A stretch of 64,000 nucleotides of DNA, from positions 1,860,001 to 1,924,000 of the forward strand of contig NZ_JBFDTP010000002.1 of the NCBI RefSeq assembly GCF_040719375.1. Reading direction: 5' to 3'. The DNA is from Clostridium sp. AN503. Its GTDB lineage: Bacteria; Bacillota; Clostridia; Lachnospirales; Lachnospiraceae. The notes below the pieces were generated by a model. It saw nothing but the letters and a program-made list of their open reading frames with translations. It did not search any database and was not told where the DNA came from. The translations under genes and the position numbers were made by a program. This document shows, piece after piece, positions 52,779-61,262 of the stretch (its first letter is position 1; each line of letters starts with the position of its first letter).

Positions 52779-54489
52779 TCATCCTGTTCTGTACTGTCAC
52801 AATGCCACTTACAACCGTCATATTCGACCGCTGCTTTTATAGACGGTATATAAATGTCCAGCTCCACGCCAAACTCCTGCCAGCGATCCAGCTTTCCAGC
52901 CTCTGGAAAATGGGTTCTGAGATAAAAAGCAGCGCCTTTTCCTGAAAGGATGTACTTCCCATGATCGTTGCCCCGTCCCAGATCATCTCAATATCATTGA
53001 GCAGTTTTACATGCTCCGGCGTTATGACGGTTCTTCCGCCTCCGGTTTTCCCTGCAAGATAATTTTTATATCCTTTCCGCTGTCTTGATATCCATATGCC
53101 CAGATTGGCTCCATCCTCCGTCACATAATTACAGGGGATATTGAGTTTTTGATGGATCTGATAATAGGCCTTTGCATACTGGTACATGATCTTCCAGTTC
53201 TCATTTACCGGATCCCATAACATACCGATCTGTTCAAGACGTCTGACTTGCTCCTCTGACAGGCTTCCCCGCACTTGCTTTTTTGCGCCTCTCTGTGTCC
53301 TGATCCAGGTCCTTAGCTTTCCCGCAGGCAGATTTAAATGTCCATGGGTTTTATAAAAATCCTCCGCCTCTCGATACCATTCTTCCCACAGGGATTCCGA
53401 ATCAACGGAAGCATCCCATACCATGCCAATCTCCTCCAGCCTTCTGACCCGTTCCAGATCAAAAAGCGGATTCTGTCCTGTCATATAATTTTTTCGCTGC
53501 GTGCTGATCCACTGGGCTAACCCCTGCTCATTTGGACGACTGGAATTCCTTGGAATCCTCAAATGCCCATTTTGGAGATAATACGCCTTTGCCTGCTGGT
53601 AGCGTTCCTCCCATACGCACTCCCGCACATCCCATATCATACCGATCTGCTCCAGCCTGTCTGCCTGATCAGGCAAAAGGCCGCCCCTGTGGTATTTCTG
53701 CCGCTGCATCCCCAGCCAATTTGCCAGGCATTCCGGCATTTCCAATCCCCGCTGTAAATACAGGCAGAGATACCCGTATTTCAGATAATATGTTTTTGCC
53801 TGCTGATAACGTTCTTCCCAGTTATTCTCCGCAATATTCCATACCATACCCAGCCCTTCCAGTTTGTTCACACGTTCCGCAGGCAGAACGCCTTTTTTAT
53901 GGTATGCTTTCTGATTGACCAGCCAACTCCCCAGTTTTACTCCGTTTTCAGTGACATAACCAGCCACAGGAAATACACCGTTTTGTGAAACATAACCTTT
54001 TAGCAGATCAAATTTCACATCCCACATATCCCTGCGGAGGATTTCGGGTTCCCAGATCATACCAATCTGTTCCAGCAGCTTTTTCTTCTCCTCCTTGAGC
54101 CTCCCCTTTTTATGATCCATCCGCAGCCTGTTCACCCATATTCCAAGCTTTATTCCATCCGGTGTTATATAGGACTGAGGCACGCGCACGGTACTATAGC
54201 TGCCGGCATATGTCAGCAGCGCTTTATACTTGCGCTGCCATTCGGATTCCTTCGCATCCCACACCATCCCGATCGCATTCAGCCGGTCGATCCTGTCCTG
54301 TGTAAAACAGGGATTGACGCGTTTTTTATAATCTGTCCGCTGGGTCCCAATCCAGGCCCCCAATCGTTTTCCATCCCTTACATAATCGCCAGGAATGAGC
54401 AGATCTCCATGCTCTTTAAAATATTCTTTTGCCAGCTGATAGCATACATTCCAGATTCTATCAGGCTCAGACCGCTTCGGTTTTACCAA
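52757..54489 (-). pseudogene. Seven-repeat HA-domain protein with frameshifted nuclease-like C-terminus
   Basis: From a TTG at 54489 (GGAGG 6 bases upstream) 550 codons encode seven HA-type repeats. After the seventh (DIEMIWDGATIMGSTSFQEKA) the frame goes off at a T5 run (52924-52928) and ends at 52837. One extra T would continue as FYLRTHFPEAGK...VELDIYIPSIKAAVEYDGCKWH, stopping at 52757. That segment resembles the core of Vsr/PD-(D/E)XK-type nuclease domains found in Firmicutes repeat proteins, but it is cut short. HA repeats usually follow a helicase; none is present here. tRNA-Ala lies just upstream. Confidence 0.72.
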
Positions 54490-54567
54490 CCTGCCCCTCC
54501 TCTCTGCAAAACAAAAAGCTGTATTCCAGTCCTTTGTCTAAGACTAAAATACAGCTTCCTCTGTTCA

Positions 54568-54640
<73 letters not shown>

Positions 54641-54838
54641 ATATGTCCGCAGCGCAGTTCATCCACGCTCCCCTTTTCCGGTTCACGCTATCTAAAACCT
54701 ACACTGCTTATTACCAACATGGACATTATAGCATAAAAAGTCGTTTCTGTGAACTCCTAATTTTGCATTTTCTTTGTTTTTTTGCAACTTTCCCGCAAAT
54801 ATCGTTAACTGTTCAAATATTCATGAATGATTCTACAT

Positions 54839-55774
54839 CTACTCATGCAGTCTCCGAATAATCTTGAAGATCACCGTCCCCTCCATGACCGTCGGCGCAC
54901 TGTGGGCAAAAAACACGATCCCATCCGTAGGAGAAAGGACGCGGCTGATAACTTCCCCCTCCAGAGGGTCTATGATCGAAGCCAGCACATCCCCGCGGCG
55001 CACCTCCTGCCCCGGCTCGGCATGCCTGCGGTATATGCCCGGCAGGTCGTTTTTTACGGTAGTCAGGTCATCCTCCCGGATCACGCTGGCAAGATAGCCG
55101 CTGTGGCTGGTGTAGCGCAGGATCCCCATGCGGGTCAGGAAACGCAGCACGGATGCCACCGCCATCCGCGCGGATGGCTCGTCAATATGGCTGGTGGCGC
55201 TGGTATAAAGGGAAAATGCGCTGGTATTCCAGATCTGCCAGTTGTAATTGAGCGTGGTCGTGTCGATGGGCTTCGGCTTGCGGATGACCACATAAGGAAG
55301 ACCGAACAGATTTGCCAGGCTGGGGCTCTGGAAACCGGTCTCCATCATCCTCACATGTGGAACGAAATCACCCTGGAGATAAAAGCTGGGGAACTGGATC
55401 CCATAGCTGTACCCCTGGATAGCATCAAAAAGTCCTGCAGCGATCCGCTGGGTGGTCTCACCTGCGTCATAACCAGGAAACATCCGGTTGATATCCGTAT
55501 TGTCCGTGGCCCAGAACCGTTTGCCTATATTCATGGAGCTGTGGTTTACGGACGGGATCACCAGGATCTCATTGTCATGGACGATCGCGCCTTTCTCCTC
55601 TAAATCCTTGAGCGCCTTCACAAGCTGAGAGCAGATATACAGCTGCTGCACCTCATTGCCCCGGATCGATCCCACGATACAGGCGGACTTGTCCCCCTTC
55701 CCAAAATGAAACCCATAGATATCCAGATCATCCCGGTAGCTGTTCCTCAGCGAAAATAGTTTTTCCTTTCTCAT
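54839..55774 (-). CDS. AstE/AspA-like (succinylglutamate desuccinylase family) protein, zinc site degenerate
   Basis: A 311-aa protein that aligns in layout with the neighbour at 55771, sharing DNTDINRMFPGYD and a C-terminal biotinyl-like beta domain (DPLEGEVISRVLSPTDGIVFF). The zinc motif reads GSIRGNEVQQ, with Arg where family enzymes have His, and the downstream D-x-H is replaced by GIQFPSF. It is therefore probably not an active hydrolase alone and may work with its partner. Start and stop overlap shows coupling to the 55771 gene. Confidence 0.83.
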   Translation of the reverse strand: MRKEKLFSLRNSYRDDLDIYGFHFGKGDKSACIVGSIRGNEVQQLYICSQLVKALKDLEEKGAIVHDNEILVIPSVNHSSMNIGKRFWATDNTDINRMFPGYDAGETTQRIAAGLFDAIQGYSYGIQFPSFYLQGDFVPHVRMMETGFQSPSLANLFGLPYVVIRKPKPIDTTTLNYNWQIWNTSAFSLYTSATSHIDEPSARMAVASVLRFLTRMGILRYTSHSGYLASVIREDDLTTVKNDLPGIYRRHAEPGQEVRRGDVLASIIDPLEGEVISRVLSPTDGIVFFAHSAPTVMEGTVIFKIIRRLHE

Positions 55775-56724
55775 GTAAAATCACCTCCCAGCACCCGGGC
55801 GATCAGGGAGCCGCAGGACACCACCGGGTATTCCCGCAGCGTAAAGAGCATGCCATGGACCGGCGCCACCACATCCTCCTCCACCGTACCATCAAGGGGA
55901 TTTAAGATCCTGCCGATCCTCTGCCCCTTCTCCACATTCCTCCAGTGCTCCACGGTCGGAATAAAGATCCCCGGCGCGTTGGCATTGACAAAGCCCACTT
56001 CGCCGTCCTCCGATACGATCGGTTCCTTCGGCTCAATCGTCTCCCCCTCCCAGATGCCCATATCCTTCATCACGCAAAATATCCCGTCCGTCAGCTGATG
56101 GCAGAAATGCTCCGTGATCCGCATCCCTACCCCCATCTCAACAACCACAGTCGGCACGCCGATGGTATTCAAGCTGTGGGCCAGTGTGGACTCCAGAACC
56201 GTAGCCGCCGCATGGACCCACACAAAATCCAGGTTCAGCCTTGTGGCAAACGGAAGCAGGTTCTCTGCTGTATTCACATTGATCCTGGCCTGGGGGATCT
56301 CACGCAGGAAAATATTGCTGGCATGGATATCAATGCAAAGGTCCGCCCCGGCAATATCCTGAACGATCTTAGCCGCCACATGCTCCGCCACGCTCCCCTC
56401 CTCGCTGCCGGGAAATATCCGGTTCATGTCCAGGTCAAACATGGGGATCCCCCTGGAAATGGAGTCCACTCCCAGAGGATTTAATGCCGGGTAGATTTCC
56501 ACAATGCCTTTCAAGCATCCCTTATGCTCCCGGATGATCCGGTTCATCTCGTAGCACACGTACTGCCCCTCCAGCTCATCGCCGTGGGTCCCCGTCACGA
56601 TACAGATCCGTTTCTCCTTCCCGGTCGGATGTTCCGGTACAAGCACATGCTTTCTGACCCGCAGCTTTTCATCCACCGCCAGGCCCACCTCCGCCACCGT
56701 CTCTACAGTATCCTTATCTCTCAA
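55771..56724 (-). CDS. AstE/AspA-like zinc hydrolase
   Basis: A 317-aa member of the succinylglutamate desuccinylase/aspartoacylase family (M14-like fold). The zinc ligands are in TGTHGDELEGQY and DLCIDIHASN, with DLDMNRIFPGSEEGS between, and VVEMGVGMRI later. It would hydrolyse an N-acyl or isopeptide amide bond. It is tightly coupled to the transglutaminase gene upstream (overlap of 4 bp), which suggests a shared pathway for making and removing amide linkages. Confidence 0.87.
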   Translation of the reverse strand: MRDKDTVETVAEVGLAVDEKLRVRKHVLVPEHPTGKEKRICIVTGTHGDELEGQYVCYEMNRIIREHKGCLKGIVEIYPALNPLGVDSISRGIPMFDLDMNRIFPGSEEGSVAEHVAAKIVQDIAGADLCIDIHASNIFLREIPQARINVNTAENLLPFATRLNLDFVWVHAAATVLESTLAHSLNTIGVPTVVVEMGVGMRITEHFCHQLTDGIFCVMKDMGIWEGETIEPKEPIVSEDGEVGFVNANAPGIFIPTVEHWRNVEKGQRIGRILNPLDGTVEEDVVAPVHGMLFTLREYPVVSCGSLIARVLGGDFT

Positions 56725-57500
56725 AATACTTCTTCCACCTTTACATATATTTGCTGTGTCTGGGAAGCAGGCCCCAGAAACCAGCCTTTATCCACCGTAC
56801 CGTCCGCAAAATCACGGCCATGGGTCAATTTGATATAATTTTCATCCACCAGGCAGTTATGGGTCGGGTCAGCGCCGATCCACTCCGTTCCTGTCCATAG
56901 CTCCGTCCAGGCATGGGTGGCTCCCTCTCCCAGGAGCATCCCCGCCACATATCTGGCGGGAACACCTGCCAGACGACACAGACTGATAAAAATATGGGCG
57001 TAATCCTGGCAGACTCCCTGCCCGCCTGCAAACGCCTCCGCTGCCGTTGTTTTTACACTTGTCACTCCCGGCACATAAGCAAACCGCCCGAACAGACGGT
57101 CCATCAGAAACAGGATTCCCTCCCTGCCGGAAACCGGTCTGCCAAAGGCATCCGCCGTCTCCCTGAAAAAACTGCGGAGCCTGTCATCCGGGACCGTATA
57201 CTCAGACGGATAGCGATACATGGGATGAAACCCGGAAATCCTGCCTTCCCGGATCTCCACCACCCCCTCTGCTTCTACCCACAGGCTGTCGTGAGGCGCT
57301 TCTATGACCCCCGCATATCCCCGGTTTCCAAACCCGTCCCTCTCCTCGTTTAAGGACGCCCTGGGACGGACGTTGCAGAAATATCCGGATGCATGCTGCC
57401 GCTCCGTCTCCATAGGCCTCAGCCGGAACAGGAAATGATGGTCCGTTACTTCCCGGTCAAATCTAAGGTCCATCTCATATCGGAAATGCAGTTTCTTCAA
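56721..57500 (-). CDS. Transglutaminase-like cysteine protease/amidase
   Basis: A 259-aa protein: an N-terminal beta region (the family found in COG1305 proteins), then a transglutaminase core with Cys in GGQGVCQDYAHIF, His in GATHAWTELW, and Asp in WIGADPTHN. Cytosolic. In many bacteria it is encoded beside alpha-E and circularly permuted ATP-grasp genes, as here, in a system predicted to synthesise or process a small peptide. Confidence 0.92.
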   Translation of the reverse strand: MKKLHFRYEMDLRFDREVTDHHFLFRLRPMETERQHASGYFCNVRPRASLNEERDGFGNRGYAGVIEAPHDSLWVEAEGVVEIREGRISGFHPMYRYPSEYTVPDDRLRSFFRETADAFGRPVSGREGILFLMDRLFGRFAYVPGVTSVKTTAAEAFAGGQGVCQDYAHIFISLCRLAGVPARYVAGMLLGEGATHAWTELWTGTEWIGADPTHNCLVDENYIKLTHGRDFADGTVDKGWFLGPASQTQQIYVKVEEVF

Positions 57501-57516
57501 TCTTCATCACTCCAGT

Positions 57517-58188
57517 TTAAAAAATATGCCACAGGGCGTTGATGGCGTCATAATACCGCTCCTGCCAGTCCTCACCCAGATTGATCACCTCGGTCAGTTT
57601 ATCTACCTCTGACAGATTATACCCAATCCGGATTTTATGCAAGCGGTTTAGGAATTTATTGTACTCTTTTTCAATGGCACGGTAGGGATATCCCAGCCGC
57701 ATATAAAGATCCATCCGCTCCAGGTACTTTCCGCACTTGATGATATTGCGGCACTCCTCATCCTCCACATTGTCATCCAGACAGCCCCAGAATGCGAACA
57801 GATAATCCAGGACCGGCTGCAGGTCATAGACCAGCGCCTGAGAATCCGCTGCCTGCTCGATGCAGTCCAGGGACATCTGAAGGTAGGACAGCGTGGTGCT
57901 GCTCAGTTCGTCCCGCAGTACCACCCCATTATCAAAAGCCCGCAGCATATTGCTGTAAACGGAATTAGGATCCGACGGGGAAAACAGATAGGTCCGGACA
58001 AAATCCTCCTTGTCCGCATACACCATCGGAATCGCCAGCTTATCACAGAACGCGCGGTAAGCGTTCTCGTCCATATCCAGCATTTTATCGAAATAAGTAA
58101 AAAATGTATTGAGTGTTGTAAATACACGTTCCGTATAACGCCCCAGCCAAAAGAGATGGTCCGATTTTTCTATCGAGATAATACCCAT
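57517..58188 (-). CDS. Alpha-E domain protein
   Basis: A 223-aa all-helical alpha-E protein starting ISIEKSDHLFWLGRYTERVFTTLNTFF. Its function is not known biochemically, but it is a constant partner of the ATP-grasp and transglutaminase proteins. Its first 19 bp overlap the ATP-grasp gene. Confidence 0.92.
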   Translation of the reverse strand: MGIISIEKSDHLFWLGRYTERVFTTLNTFFTYFDKMLDMDENAYRAFCDKLAIPMVYADKEDFVRTYLFSPSDPNSVYSNMLRAFDNGVVLRDELSSTTLSYLQMSLDCIEQAADSQALVYDLQPVLDYLFAFWGCLDDNVEDEECRNIIKCGKYLERMDLYMRLGYPYRAIEKEYNKFLNRLHKIRIGYNLSEVDKLTEVINLGEDWQERYYDAINALWHIF

Positions 58189-59483
58189 GTGTCTTTAAAT
58201 CCTCCTCCCTGAGATGAATTGACCACAAAAGAATCCGGATTGCGCGAGAACCGGGTCAGGCCGCTCGCCCACACCTTCGTCGTATCCCCGGTCAGTACAA
58301 AGGCCCGCAGGTCCGCTTTCCGCGGCACGCTGCCATCCCCATCCACAATATCCAGATCGATAAAATCGATCACTTCCTGGGCAATGAAACGGCGCGGTTC
58401 CTTTGCTATGGCCCGCTTTAAATCCTCCAGCCCCGCCTTCGATAAATCCCTGCCGAAGATCACGCCGTATCCGCCGGCCTCCGATACATCCTTCACTACC
58501 AGCCTTTCCAGATGCTCCAGGATAAACTTCCTGTCTTTCTCATAAAAAGCCAGGTAAGTGGGGGCATTGCTCAATACCGCCTCCTCGCCCAGATAATATT
58601 TCACCATATGCGGTACAAAGTAATAAATGCCCTTGTCGTCCGCCACGCCGTTGCCCGGCGCATTGACCAGCGCCACGTTCCCGCTCCGGTACACATCCAT
58701 GATGCCCGGTACGCCGATCAGGGACTCCGGAACAAAGCACATGGGATCCAGATATTCATCAGAGATCCTGCGATAGACGGTGCCAACACGGAGCTGTCTG
58801 CCGTGATACTGGCGGTAATACAATCTGTTGTCCTCCACATAAAGATCCTGAGGCATAGCCAGGATCGCCCCCGACCGCTCCGCCAGATAAGAATGCTCAA
58901 AGAACGCCGCATTGTACCGCCCCGGCGTCAGTACCACATTGATCCCGCCTGTATTGACCGCATCCATAACCTCCTTGAGCATGGACGCATAATTCCGGTT
59001 GTCCAGAATGTGGTTGCTCATAAAGGTCCTGGGCGAAGCCTGCCTGGTCAGCTCCCTTGCGATCATCGGATAGGAAGCCCCCGACGGAATCCTTAAGTTA
59101 TCCTCCAGGATATACCAGTTCTGGTCCTTCCCCTGTACCAGGTCGATGCCTGAGATATGGCTGTAGATGTTCTTCGGCGGAGCCACACCTTCGCACTGGG
59201 GCAGATACCCCCTGGATGAGAAAATGAAATCCTCCGGGATCACACCATCCCGCACGATCTTCTTCTCCCCATAGATATCAGCCAGAAAACAGTTCAGCGC
59301 ATCCACGCGCTGTATCAGCCCCCGCTCCAAAAATGCAAATTCCTCTGCCGAAATCACCCTCGGCAGAGGGTCAAACGGAAACAATTGCTCATGGAACTCG
59401 TGGTTCTTGTAAATCCCGAACTTTACCCCGTACCTTGCCATCAGACGGTTAATTCCTTCCATATGCTCTACCAGCTCTCTCAT
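58170..59483 (-). CDS. Circularly permuted ATP-grasp ligase
   Basis: A 437-aa circularly permuted ATP-grasp protein: FPFDPLPRVISAEEFAFLERGLIQRVDALNCFLADIYG spread over residues 40-77, YLPQCEGVAPPKNIYSHISGIDL, LEDNLRIPSGASYPMIAR, and C-terminal VVKDVSEAGGYGVIFG. It probably forms amide bonds using ATP. The ATG at 59483 starts the conserved part; the open frame extends 26 codons upstream through the leader and was rejected. Confidence 0.92.
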   Translation of the reverse strand: MRELVEHMEGINRLMARYGVKFGIYKNHEFHEQLFPFDPLPRVISAEEFAFLERGLIQRVDALNCFLADIYGEKKIVRDGVIPEDFIFSSRGYLPQCEGVAPPKNIYSHISGIDLVQGKDQNWYILEDNLRIPSGASYPMIARELTRQASPRTFMSNHILDNRNYASMLKEVMDAVNTGGINVVLTPGRYNAAFFEHSYLAERSGAILAMPQDLYVEDNRLYYRQYHGRQLRVGTVYRRISDEYLDPMCFVPESLIGVPGIMDVYRSGNVALVNAPGNGVADDKGIYYFVPHMVKYYLGEEAVLSNAPTYLAFYEKDRKFILEHLERLVVKDVSEAGGYGVIFGRDLSKAGLEDLKRAIAKEPRRFIAQEVIDFIDLDIVDGDGSVPRKADLRAFVLTGDTTKVWASGLTRFSRNPDSFVVNSSQGGGFKDTWVLSR

Positions 59484-59538
59484 CAGCACCCCACCCTCTC
59501 TTTTCTTAACTACCAAAGACCAGATTAAATTTGGATAC

Positions 59539-59570
59539 AAAAAAGGGCGCCCCAAATACACTTGAGCGCC
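59539..59570 (-). terminator. Intrinsic terminator/attenuator in the ATP-grasp operon leader
   Basis: GGCGCTC (59564-59570) pairs with GGGCGCC (59546-59552) on the minus strand, followed by C and six Ts. It begins only about 9 nt after the predicted transcription start and lies before the first gene, so it can abort transcription unless bypassed. Confidence 0.72.
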
Positions 59571-59585
59571 TTTACTTTAAAAAAT

Positions 59586-59614
59586 AATATACACCAAATT
59601 CCACCATTTGTCAA
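59586..59614 (-). promoter_or_regulatory. Consensus promoter of the ATP-grasp operon
   Basis: Minus-strand TTGACA (59609-59614) and TATATT (59586-59591) are 17 bases apart. It faces away from the LysR gene. The terminator just downstream implies regulated read-through. Confidence 0.8.
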
Positions 59615-59623
59615 TTTTTTCTC

Positions 59624-59653
59624 TTTACAAGCCTATCATGATTATGATACGAT
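59624..59653 (+). promoter_or_regulatory. LysR-gene promoter with dyad
   Basis: TTTACA (59624-59629) and TACGAT (59648-59653) are 18 bases apart. The inverted repeat ATCAT-N4-ATGAT (59635-59648) lies between them and is a possible binding site for the LysR protein, also close to the divergent promoter. Confidence 0.55.
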
Positions 59654-59681
59654 AAACAAAGATTTATAAGGAGGGCTAATA

Positions 59682-60557
59682 ATGGATATCAATTATGAAT
59701 TATACAAAGTTTTCTATCACGTAGCGAACACACTGAGCTTTTCCGAGGCATCCAAACAGCTGTTCATCTCCCAGTCTGCGGTCAGCCAGTCCATCAAGGT
59801 CCTGGAAAAGAAACTGAACCAGCCATTGTTCATCCGCAGCACCAAGCGGGTCCAGCTAACGCCGGAAGGTGAGATCCTCCTAAAGCACATCGAGCCTGCC
59901 ATGAACTTAATCAAGCAGGGTGAAAACCAGCTCTTAGAAGCCAACACCTTAAACGGCGGACAACTGCGCATCGGAGCCAGCGACACCATCTGCCGCTACT
60001 ATCTGATCCCATTTTTAAAGGAATTCCATAAAAAGTACCCAAATGTACACATCAAGGTAACGAACCAGACCTCCATCGCCTGTGCCAGGCTGTTGGATTC
60101 CGGACAGGTGGATTTCTCCATCACCAACTATCCCAACTCTGGTCTGTCCAACACCCAGAACGTGCGGATCATCCATGAATTCTATGATGTATTTGTAGCC
60201 AACGAAGAATATGCAGCCTTAAAAGACCGGGTAGTCAGCCTGAAAGAGCTTCAGACCTGTCCGATCCTGATGCTGGACCGCAAGAGCACCACCAGCGAGT
60301 TCCTCCACAGCATGTTCCAGCGCCATCAGCTGGACCTGGTCCCGGAGATCGAGCTTTCCAGCAACGACCTGCTGATCGACTTGGCCCGCATCGGCTTAGG
60401 GATTGCTTTTGTACCCAACTACTGCATCCCGGCATCAGAAAAAGACCTTTTCATCGTAAACCTGGAAGAACAGCTCCCCGCACGCCAGATGGTGGTGGCA
60501 TACAACGAGAATCTGCCGTTGTCTCAGGCTGCGAAGCAATTTATGGATATGCTTTGA
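59682..60557 (+). CDS. LysR-family transcriptional regulator
   Basis: A 291-aa LysR protein. The N-terminal winged HTH reads YKVFYHVANTLSFSEASKQLFISQSAVSQSIKVLE, split over residues 8-42, followed by a periplasmic-binding-like effector domain (LRIGASDTICRYYLIPFLKEFH). It is divergent from the ATP-grasp/alpha-E operon and probably regulates it. RBS GGAGGG precedes the ATG. Confidence 0.93.
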   Translation: MDINYELYKVFYHVANTLSFSEASKQLFISQSAVSQSIKVLEKKLNQPLFIRSTKRVQLTPEGEILLKHIEPAMNLIKQGENQLLEANTLNGGQLRIGASDTICRYYLIPFLKEFHKKYPNVHIKVTNQTSIACARLLDSGQVDFSITNYPNSGLSNTQNVRIIHEFYDVFVANEEYAALKDRVVSLKELQTCPILMLDRKSTTSEFLHSMFQRHQLDLVPEIELSSNDLLIDLARIGLGIAFVPNYCIPASEKDLFIVNLEEQLPARQMVVAYNENLPLSQAAKQFMDML

Positions 60558-60564
60558 GGGGGAC

Positions 60565-60856
60565 GCAGCCGATGGTGGGGAGTTGAGGGAGAGAATGCGG
60601 GGGCGGGAGGGGCAGGTGTCCGTTTCGGGCATAAGGGGCTCTAACGCAAACCGAGGGGGAAATCAGGGCAACGCTCCAGCTACGGAGAACTCCTGATGAG
60701 TTCTCCTCCGCGTCGCGCTCCGCCTGGGTCCTGTAAACCCAGGCTCCGACCCTGATTTCCCCCTCGGTTTGCGTAAGTGCCCCTAATACCCTGCAAAAAA
60801 CACCTGCCCCTCCCGCCCCCGCATTCTCTCCCGGCAAAGTCTACAATATCGGCTGC
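60565..60856. repeat. Large cruciform-type inverted repeat 1
   Basis: Terminal arms pair outside-in: GCAGCCGAT (60565-60573 / 60848-60856), a perfect 33-bp block (60587-60619 / 60800-60832), and a perfect 25-bp block (60644-60668 / 60750-60774). Inside are two short perfect hairpins (60684-60692 / 60698-60706, and 60722-60729 / 60737-60744). The whole is GC-rich, has no ORF of note and no target-site duplication. Confidence 0.88.
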
Positions 60857-60990
60857 TGTGCCCTGGCTCGCCTGGGTAAAAAACCAAACTTTATTTTTAT
60901 GCTTTTACCCTGCTTTTTTCTATCCGGAGGCCAGAAGTTATTATAAAGGTATAAAGGTGGACTGCACTTTGTAGTGGCAGCCAGAGCACA

Positions 60991-61262
60991 GGCCGTGAAG
61001 GGGCGACGGGGGTTGGTCTGCGGGATGGGATTGCATCTTGCGGAGGTTTGGAACCGCTTAGGTCCTGGCGGCAGAGAAAGGGTGGACGCAGTCTGACGCA
61101 CAACGTCAGACTGCGAGGGGACCGGAGAAGCGGATTCATCAAGAATCCGGTTCGACTGTCCCCGGTGCCGCGCTTTCACTGCCGTCAGGGCCTTAGCGGT
61201 TCCCACCGACGGCAAACAGCAATCCCATCCCGCAGACCAACCCCCGTCGCCCCTTCACGGCC
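60991..61262. repeat. Large cruciform-type inverted repeat 2
   Basis: Perfect 44-bp terminal arms (60991-61034 / 61219-61262) are followed inward by imperfectly pairing arms. Two inner hairpins follow: 12 bp (61087-61098 / 61104-61115) and 7 bp (61131-61137 / 61143-61149). The right arm includes the last codons and stop of the helicase gene. The architecture equals that of repeat 1, with different sequence. The 134 bp between the two are AT-rich, and I see nothing certain there. Confidence 0.88.

Noticed and set aside
60541..61215. Small Pro/Arg-rich open frames across the two palindromes
   Set aside because: They arise from GC-rich inverted repeats read in both directions and have no RBS or domain.
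60565..61262. Classic insertion sequences or MITEs
   Set aside because: No transposase and no flanking target-site duplication; the arms have no terminal motif of a known IS family. A non-autonomous element is still possible but cannot be asserted.
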